In this document: one piece after another, positions 1-9,200 of the stretch | How the letters are laid out: every line of letters begins with the position of its first letter | How positions within the stretch are numbered: position 1 is the first letter of the stretch | Assembly (NCBI GenBank): GCA_003167475.1 | Contig: PMTB01000073.1 | Span: 1-9,443 of the forward strand | DNA: 9,443 nucleotides | Source of the DNA: a candidate division FCPU426 bacterium | GTDB lineage: Bacteria > Oederibacteriota > PGYV01 > Palsa-1178 | Direction of reading: 5' to 3' | Translations under genes and position numbers: made by a program | Notes under the pieces: model-generated | The model's input: the letters and a program-made list of their open reading frames with translations, nothing else | Told to the model about the DNA's origin: nothing | Databases searched by the model: none

Positions 1-249
1 CAGGCAAATTATGTACAGCCGAGCCCGGCCAGACTCGTCCAGTCGGGCACAGGATCCACACTTTACCTTACCGGTCCTTTGCCGGCCCCGCAGACTTTGG
101 CCGGCGGCGCGTCTGCCACATTTGTATGGACTTATAGCGCGGTAGGCACCGGGTTTGTAAGTTTTACAGTCAGCGCCGAGGGCACGGATGCGAACACGTC
201 CCAGCTGATAAATACAGCTCCGATTGTCAGCCCGTCTATCAGCGTGCAG
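1..249 (+). repeat. Ig-like unit 0, position a (partial)
   Basis: The N-terminal strand with the G-Q motif is upstream of the window. Visible parts are G-P-L-P, the core F-V-W-T-Y (codon 121) and G-T-D-A-N-T (codon 181), ending in V-Q at 249. The stretch L-Y-L-T-G-P-L-P is shared with unit 21, exactly 7,245 bases (three heptads) downstream. Confidence 0.8.
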
Positions 250-3200
250 AGGGCAGCGGTACTCGCTTCCGCCATATCAGCCTTTCCGGCAATTGTTTCC
301 GAAGGGGAATTCATCACTGTAATAATGACCGCGACAAATACAGGGGAAGCGGCGGCGATCAATGTTTCGCCGTCGGCTGTGGTTGTCACCGGCCCGGGAA
401 CGGCATTGATTTTCTCGGTTCCATCGCCCCTGACAATATCATCTATTGCGGGCGGAACTTCATACGCTTTTACATGGGTATATCAGGCGACGGCTGCGGG
501 TAATATTACATTCGGTAATAATGTGACCGGCGCCGATTTCAATAGCGGTTCAATAATCACGACAGCGGTCTCAACCACTTCTCCGGCTGTACTTATAAAT
601 CATGCCGCGGTGCTTAACTCCCAGCTTATAGCGTATCCCGCCTCCGCAAGCGTGGGGCAGTCTGTGACGCTTCTGATGAGCGTGACAAATACCGGGACAG
701 GCGCGGCCAAATCTGTTTATCCCGACCCCGCGGCCATCGCGGGCACTGCGACGCTTAACCTCACACTATCGCCAACGGCTTCGGTTATCCTGGCGCCGGG
801 CGCTTCTACGGTATTTACATGGACTTATAACGCGGCTTCCGTTGGAACACTGAATTTTGCGGACCGCGTGACCGGGATTGATTCGACAAGCCTGAAGAAT
901 CTGGCTTCAGCTGTTTCATCGTCGTCAACCATCTCCATACAGTCGCCTGCGGCGCTCTCGTTGTCGTTCTCGCCTCTGCCCAGTTTTGTTTCTACCGGCC
1001 AGACCATAACCCTGACCGCGGTTGTGCAGAATACCGGGGGAGCGACGGCTTTGAACGCGCTCCCTGAAATCCCGGGTATATCGGGGACAGGCTCGGTGGT
1101 GCTTGTATCGCAGCCCGCCGCAACCGCGATAACCGGCGGGGCAATAGTAAACTTCACATGGACTTATACAGGTTCGGCGCAGGGAACGGCCTCCTTCACA
1201 TCGAAAGTCAACGCGACTGACGCGAATACGACGCTTGCGCTCTCTTCATCGGTCGTGTCATCCGGGACGGTGAACATACAGAATAAGGCCGCGCTTGCCG
1301 CGTCCATAATCGCGCCGCCGTCAGTTTCCAATAACAGTACCGTATATAATGTATATATGTCCGTCACAAACAGCGGCACGGCAGACGCGCTCGCCGTTAA
1401 TCCCGCTTTGAGTTTCACGGTGGCCGGCGCAAATGTATTTTTAAGCGCGGCCCAGTCGCCCGTCCTTATATCAGGCGGTTCGTCGCACCTGTTCTCGTGG
1501 ACATTCTCTGCTACAGGAGCCGGCGTCATTCACTTTACCGGCAACGCTTCAGGCACGGATAAAAATTCAGCGTTGGCCGCGACTACGACTGCGGTGCCTG
1601 CCGATTCCATAGTACAAACCCCAGCGCCGGTTCTTTCCATACCATCGCTGATCGCTTATCCTTCTCAGGTTTCCATGGGGCAGGTAATTACGCTCACTAT
1701 GAGGGTGACCAATAACGGACTCGCCGATTCCGTCGCGACAACGGCAACTGCTTTCAACTACACGGCGAACGCCGTCAAACTTACGGGACCGATCCCGCCC
1801 AACACAACCATCACGGCCAATGGAGGGTCCACGGTATTTACCTGGACCTATAACCCCACAGCCGCAGGCAGCGTGGCCTTTTCAGGACTGGCCTCAAACG
1901 GTCCGGTTTTCAGCGTGGAAGGTGACAGCAATACCGTCCTTGTGCAGACCAAGCCGGTCATAACAATAACTTACAACGCGCTCTTAACGCCGGTCTCGAT
2001 CGGACAGCCGATAGTCGTGGTCGCCAATATAAAGAACACTGGCGGCGCTACCATCAATAATGTTACGCCTGATATAATACCCGTGGGAGACGCAAGCTCC
2101 ATCAACAGCGCTTCAGGGCCGATCCCCGCGAACGCGCCTATCACTTCGGGTTCCACAGTTTCATTTACCTGGGTATATAATACGACAGGCCCGGGCACTG
2201 TGGGCTTCTTTATAGAGGGTTCCGGCAGCGACGCTAACTCCGGCGAAGTAATATCCGCGCCTTCGGTCACAACGACCAATGCCGTCATAGAATCGCCGTC
2301 AAACCTTGTGAACTTCCTGTCAGCTCCGCCGACAGTTACTGTCGGACAGGTGTTCCAGATGACAATGCTGGTTTCCAACACAGGGTCATCGCCGGCTAAC
2401 ATTGTAGCGCCAACAAATCCTGTAAGGAATGCATCATTCACAGGCACGGCCATCAAGCAGACAGGGCCGAACCCGGCGTCAGCGTCTATTCCGGGGAATG
2501 GCTCGCAGACATTCACATGGACCTACCTTGCGGCAGGTAACGGGCCGCTGGTGTTCACTGCTTCATCCACGGGAACCGACTCAAACTCGGGATTTGCCGC
2601 GGCAAGCAATGTCGCTTCAATTAATATCGCGGTACAGAAAAATCTGCTTCTTGTGGCTTCGTTCGGCTCGCTCCCCGCATTGGCAAAAACGGGCGCCCAG
2701 CTTACTGTTGTCATGACGGTCAATAATACTTCCGGCAGCGCAACTGCCGTAAACGTTTCCATAACTCCGCAGGACCTCGGCAAGGATCTGACAGGCGGAG
2801 CGTTCGCAAATATTGCCCAGGCTCCGAACCCCGTGTCCAGGACCATAGCGGGCGGGTCAAGCTCGGATTTCACATGGATTTATAATCTCGGCAATGTCGT
2901 GGGAACGATAAGTTTCACGGGCAGCGCGCTCGGTTCCGACGCGAATACCGGCCTGCCGTCGCAGAGCGCGGTGGCCCAGTCGTCCACGGTCACAGTACAG
3001 GCAAGCTCGGTGCTCGCCGCGGATATGTCGGTATTCCCCACGCAGGTCAGCGTTCTGCAGTCGTTCACGGTCATATTGACCGTAACCAATAACGGCGGAG
3101 CCGCGTGCAATACGGTCACGGCCCAGTCATTACCCGCGATAATAAATAACGGCAGCGGTTTTGCGAACAAAACCAACGGCCCTGTGCCTCCTCCGCCTTT

Positions 3201-6200
3201 GGTGGACCTCGCGGGGGCAGGGGCGGGAGTACAGTCTTTCACATATATATACCAGGCCACACAGGCGGGACGCGTATGGTTCTCGGCAAACGCGTCCGGC
3301 ACTGACCCTGTATTCGGGGTGGTATCATCGAACATCGCAAACACCCAGGGAGTGGACATATTTAACGGCGCTGCGTTAAGCGCGACAATATCGGCACAGC
3401 CCGGAATAGTATCCACGGGAGAGTTGATAAGCGTCATACTTACGGTTACCAACAGCGGCCAGGCGCAGGCCAAGAACGCCGCGGGAGTTACACCCACAGC
3501 CTCGGGCACCGGAACAATCATGCTCGTTTCATCGCCTCCTTCATACCTTAACATCCCGGGCAACTGGACCAATACTTTCACCTGGACCTACTCGGCCACG
3601 GGCGCCGGGTCAGTTTCATTCTCCACAAACGCGTTCGGAACGGATGAGAACAGCCTGCAGTTCCTGCAGACAGGACAGCTCAATTCCGGCATCATAAATA
3701 TACAGTCCGCAGCCGTCCTGACAGCCTCCATATCGGCCCCGGATGTCATTTCCAACACAGTCTCTTCCTATAATATATACATGTCGGTGACAAACACGGG
3801 CGGCGCGAAAGTGACGCTCGCCAACGCCGGCATCGGGTATTTCAGAGTGGGAGCGGGAACTGCAACCGCGGCCATAGTATCGGGCCCGACGCTTGCGAAT
3901 ATTACCATTGACGGGAATTCAAATACGGTTTTTGCCTGGACCTTCTCGGGCGCAGGGGCGGGCACCATGGAGTTTACGGGCCTGGTTTCCGGCACTGATA
4001 TAAACAGCGGGCTGCCTGTCACAGCCGTGGCTGCTGTAAAGGATGTGGTTGTTCAGGTACCGCAGCCGCTTCTCACAAGGCCTTCGCTTGTTTCATTCCC
4101 GTCACAGGTTTCTGTCGGACAGGTAATAACTCTCGTCATGGGGCTCACCAATACCGGGCTCGCTGACGCGGTAAACACCACGCCGACGGCTATAGTCATC
4201 TCGGGCAATGTGGTACTGCTGACAGGCCCCGTTCCTGTGACCAGGACTATTTCCGCGCAGGGCGGTTTCGGCACCTTCACGTGGACATATTCGGCCAACG
4301 GCTCAAGCAGCGCCATCTTCACCGCAAACGCGCACACGCTCGGCATAGATTCGCCAAACAATACGACCACGGCCATTACCATCCAGTCGTTGCCGGCGCT
4401 CAACATAACTTTCCAGCCGCTCACCACGCCGATGTCGGTGGGCCAGGTTATTACCGTCATAATGCGCGTGGCAAACAGCGGCCAGGCTGACGCGCATAAT
4501 GTGCTGCCGCTTCTCACGGCCGAAGGGGATTCGGCATCGCTTGGTACGGCTGTCGGGCCTGTTCCTGCCGCGGCAAATATTGCCGGAGGCGGTGCGCACG
4601 CGGATTTCACATGGACTTATAATATTACGGGCAACGGAACCGTGAGTTTCTTCGGCGAGTCTTCCGGATTTGACGCGAATTCGAATGTGACTATCACAGC
4701 CGCGCCGCAGACGTCGCCGTCGGTGACGCTGCAGACTCCGGCATCGCTCGCCGCAGGATTTGTGCTGCCCGCGACAGTAAGTTTGAACCAAATATTCACG
4801 GTGCGCCTGCTTGTGACCAATTCGGGCCAGGCAAACGCGGTCAATGTATTATCGCCGGTAAATATAGTGGACTTCGGGTCCGTGATAAGGGTTTCCGGCC
4901 CGTCGCCGGCCACGGATAATATCCCGGCCTCTTCCATGAAAGAATTCACCTGGGTTTACCAGGCTGTTGGCACAAGCAACGTCAATTTCAAGACAACTGT
5001 CACGGGAACCGACGCGAACAGCTTAGCGTCAATATCAGCGCCGCAAACGCAAAAAGGCCTGACAGTACAAAAAGATACTTTCTTAACATCAGTGGTGACG
5101 GCTTCACCCGACCCCGTAAAAACAGGCGAGGATATCACGGTAGTTGTAGCGGTAACAAACGATTCCGGCGCGGCAATAGCGCAGGGGGTCTCCATTACGC
5201 CGGCAACGCTTGATGTGATAGTTTCGGGCGGGGCAAGGACCAAAACAGCTGTGGCATCGCCGTCGCCGGCTGTCACGGATATAGCCGGCGGAGCGACAGC
5301 GTACTTTACGTGGATTTATACCATGGATAATACCGCTGGGTTTGTGGCATTCTCGGCGGCCGCCATCGGGCTTGATTCAAATTCAGGCGTGACTATCACA
5401 AGCGCGAAAGCCTCAAGTAATAATATAGAGGTTAAAGCCAGCGCAAAGCTGACGAGTTCCATCATTGTGCCTGTGACGCAGGTCAGTGTGGGTCAGTTTA
5501 TCACGGTTTTGGCAAGCGTCACGAACACGGGCGGAGCGCTTTGCAACACCGTAAACGCGAACGCGCTGACTCTTTCCAACCCGGGCCTGGCGCAGCTTAT
5601 TACCGGGCCGGTCGCTGTATCGCTCGTTGCGGGCGCGGCAACCGTATTCACCTTCACTTATTCGGCGCAGGGAAGCGGCCTGCTGTGGTTCTCGGGCAAT
5701 GCCTCGGGAACGGACCCGTCATTCGGCGCCGTATCGTCAAATATCTCCGTGAGCCAGTCAGTCAATATACAGGCCGGAGCCTTGCTTGCGTCGGCACTTT
5801 CAGCAATGCCGGCCCAGGTGAGCCAGGGCCAGACCGTTACGCTTGTCATGTCAGTCACAAATTCGGGCCAGGCCAATGCGCTTGCGGTTAACGGCATATT
5901 GCCTGTCATAACAGGCACGGGTTCTGCCGTACTCATAGCCGCGCCAACCCCGGTTGTCATAAATGCCGGCGCGTCAGCTTATTTCACATGGACTTATACG
6001 GCGGCAAATACCGGCAATATCACATTTGCCTCGCGCGCTTCAGGCACTGATTCAAATTCCGCCGCTGTCGTTTTAAGCCCGCTTTCATCCAGCCAGCAGG
6101 TGATAGTACAGTCGCCTGCAGCGCTTACCGCTTTCATAACAGCTGTTCCGCCAATTGTCGGGGTCGGTTCCGAAGTGACCGTCATAATGACGGTGAGCAA

Positions 6201-9200
6201 TATTGGCCAGGCAGCGGCGAATACTTTGGCGCCTTCCGCCCTCCTTAATATAGGGGCAGGCCCGACAGCGCCGGGGACCATAACAGGCCCTACGCCCGGT
6301 TCGCAGGTTATTTCCGGGAACGGTTCCGCCTTCTTCACATGGACATTTACGCCGACAGGGACGGGCAACGCGAAATTCCAGGCGACAGCCTCGGGCTTTG
6401 ACGCGAACTCAAATAACGCCGTGGCGCTTGCCGGAAATGTCCAGAGCAATAACGTCCTTGTGCAGCCGAACTTCCCCGTGCTTAACAGCTGGGTAAGGGT
6501 ATTGCCGGGCGTTATAAATGAGAACCAACTTTACACCGTAATTTTATCAGTATCTAATGTGGGCATAGTGCCGGCGACCACGACTACTCCGGGAGTTTTG
6601 ACAGGCGCCCTGGGTACTGTCTTCTCGGCTTTGACACCTGCAACCGCCAATATTCCGGCGGGCGCTTACCAGGAATTCACATGGATATACCAGGCGGCAG
6701 CCGGAGCAACAGGTCCTTCGTTAGTCACGGATAATGCGGCCAGCATCGGCCATACTTCGACGGATATGACTTCAGCAGGCGCCAATTCAATACAGGCGTA
6801 CCTGTATCCGTCGCTCGCGCAGGATGTTTTTGTAACGCCGGCCACGGCATCTGTGGGCCAGTTTATTACAGTACAGATGCATGTGACAAATACGGCAGGG
6901 ACCAGCGCGGCCGAAGGGGTTGTGCCTTCGCCGCTTATCAAATTGGGGACGGGGAATTATAATTACATAAGCGGGCCTAATCCGGTTTCTGTGACGATCG
7001 CGTCAGGCGCGACCGCTGATTTCTTCTGGACTTATTCGGCCGCGGCTGTGGGATCGCTCGGAGTTAACGGCTCGGTTACGGGCTACGCGACTTATTCGAA
7101 AACTACAAGGACCTCAACACCCGCGTCGAGCAACCCGCTGATAAATATAGCGTCACCTGCCGCCTTGACCGCCGCCCTATCGGCTCCTGCCTCCGTGGAC
7201 ATAGGCCAGCCTTTGACTGTCATAATGGCAGTAACGAACCTGGGACAGACAAAAGCGGACGCGGTATCGCCGACAGTATTGATAGAAACAGGAACAGGCG
7301 GAGCGCTTTACCTTACCGGCCCATTGCCGGTTGGCTCCGATATACCCGGCAACGGCGGTGTTGTCAATTACACTTGGACATATAACCCCCAGGGAGACGG
7401 GCCGATAACGCTGCAGGGTTCAGCTTTCGGCACGGATGACAATTCGAAAGCCGCTGTAACGACGGGTAATGTTACAAGCGGAACGATAAATATCCAGAAG
7501 GCGGCAACGCTCGCGATAAGCTTAAATGCGTCCCCGGCCACAGTGGGAACGGGATACGATATAACAGTATACGGATCGGTTACAAACACAGGCGAGGCAA
7601 CGGCGAATAATGTAAGCGTGATAGCGGTAGGAGGAAGCGCGGCTCTGATAGTGACAAAGGACGGCGGAGCAGTGCCTTCAGCGCCGGTTGCATTGACAGG
7701 CGGAGGACACCAGTTCTTCACATGGACATTCTCGGCGAACACAGTTGGAAGCGTGGGCTTCACGGCTATGGTTACGGGGGTTGATGTAAATACAAACCTC
7801 GGGGTGACGACTACGTCGGCTGTCAGCAACAACGTGACAATAGTAAGCGCGGCGCATCTTGCGTCGGCAATAACAATGCTGCCGTCGATTGCGTCTGTGG
7901 GACAGCTTGTGACGGTGATAATGACTGTTACGGCAACAGCGGGAGGCCAGGCGGCTGATAATGTGATGCCGGAGAATTTCACGCTGACAAACGGCAGCGC
8001 CCTTACATATATATCGGGCCCGTCGCCGGTTTCATACACGCAGATAGCCGCGGGAACGGACCAGTTCTTCACGTGGATATACGCAGCGGCCCAGGCGGGA
8101 GTTGTATCAGCCAACGCGGACGCCAAAGGCGTGGATCATATACTGCTTACGAACATAGCTTCGCCATCATCCGGGAGCAATGTTGTGACAATACAGAGCG
8201 CGGCAAACCTCGCGGGGGCAATAAGCGTAACACCGCTGCAGGTATCAACCGGCCAGACAATACAGGTAGTGCTGTCGGTTACCAATAACGGCCAGGCTGC
8301 CGCGGACAATGTGGCGCCCATACCTGTCGGAATAAGCGGAAGCGGGGCAGTGTCGCCTATCGCCTCACCCACACCTGCTGCAACAATAGCTTCAGGGGCA
8401 AGCGCTTACTTCACATGGACTTATAATGCGGCCTGGACAGGCAATGTGGTCTTCACCACGGCGGCTGTCGGCACGGACCATAATTCAGGTTCAGCGCGGA
8501 ACACCGGGTCACAGACCAGCCAGACAGTCGTGATCCAGACAGCGGCAAGCCTGACAGCGTCAATGACAGCCCTTCCCGCGCAGGCAGAGATGAATTCAAA
8601 CATAACGCTTGTGATGACCGTAAATAATATGGGCCAGGCAACGGCAAATAACGTATCGCCAACAGGTTTTGCGGTAACAGGGACTGCGTTGTACACATAT
8701 GTATCCGGGCCTTCTCCGGCCACGGCGCCGATAAACGGCGGAAACTCCGCGGCATTTACATGGGTATACCTGCCCACAAGCACAGGCAGCCTGCATTTCT
8801 CGGCCAGGGCACAGGGAACAGATTTAAATTCCGGACTGACAGTGAATATAGCTTCGGACATCACCAGCAATACAGTGCTTGTGCAGCCGAACTATCCTGT
8901 AATGACGAGTTGGATCAAGGCAATGCCGAACGTAATAAATGAAAACCAAAAATATACCGTGATATTATCGGTAAGCAACGTCGGCGTGGTACCTGCGACA
9001 AACACGACGCCGAACGCGCTGCTGGGAACAATCGGCGGCATTTCAACGCCGTTGTCACCGGCAACAGCGACAATACCTCCGGGCGGATACCAGGAATTTA
9101 CATGGGTATACCTTGCGGCCCCGGGAGCGGCCGGACCGTCGGTTGTGACGGACAATGTTACAAGTCTTGGCCAGCCCAGCTCAAATATAACGACAGCGGG

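Larger units (their letters stand above)
1..2292 (+). repeat. Heptad super-repeat 1 (units a-g, 5' part of a missing)
   Basis: This holds seven Ig-like units, the first truncated by the window edge. It is the first of four copies of a seven-unit block. Copies are matched by shared marks: the d unit at 943 has the G-T-G-S-V-V-L-V-S stretch seen at d of the other blocks, the e unit at 1282 lacks G-Q, and the f unit at 1618 is 110 residues. Its f unit closely resembles that of heptad 2, but its a and b units look most like those of heptad 4. Confidence 0.7.
2293..4734 (+). repeat. Heptad super-repeat 2 (units a-g, complete)
   Basis: This is a complete seven-unit block of 814 residues. Anchor residues of its units lie 2,388 to 2,442 bases downstream of the matching anchors in heptad 1. 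It carries the first of the two Cys residues of the window (codon 3106) and a Trp-to-Tyr core replacement in its c unit. Confidence 0.75.
4735..7152 (+). repeat. Heptad super-repeat 3 (units a-g, complete)
   Basis: This is a complete seven-unit block of 806 residues, 2,406 to 2,442 bases out of phase with heptad 2. Its b and c units match heptad 2 best, and its d to g units match heptad 4 best, so the block looks like a mosaic. It carries the second Cys (codon 5542) at the same position within the c unit as the first. Confidence 0.75.

Noticed and set aside
1675..1680. In-frame ATGs (for example the Met just before Gly-Gln in unit 5) as possible internal gene starts
   Set aside because: They lie within conserved strands of the repeat, the frame continues unbroken upstream, and no clear ribosome binding site or gap precedes them.
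2429..2716. Plus-strand ORFs in other frames (also 3161-3379, 4281-4490, 5541-5891, 8073-8288, 8760-8942)
   Set aside because: They overlap the repeat frame fully, have an Arg/His/Gln-rich composition typical of frame-shifted GC-rich DNA, and do not repeat with the unit period.
3181..3240. Proline-rich run in unit 9 as a linker separating two genes or protein regions
   Set aside because: It lies inside the unit, at the G-P-x-P position before the F-T-Y core, and both flanking strands are intact. It is a short insertion within the repeat.
2880..3581. Long antisense ORF of 233 codons, and similar ones at 7368-8126, 4053-4610, 1971-2516 and elsewhere on the minus strand
   Set aside because: They are shadows in one antisense frame. 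Their ends are set by the repeat core: the Phe-Thr-Trp codons (ttCACatgg) supply an antisense GTG start, and the Thr-Tyr codons (acTTAt) supply an antisense TAA stop. This holds exactly at 1157/1164, 2873/2880 and 4610/4617. The translations have no independent motif.
5395..5440. Apparent stops in the text (taa, tag) such as in the A-rich stretch near 5416-5430
   Set aside because: They are out of frame: codons here read agt aat aat ata gag gtt, so the frame stays open.
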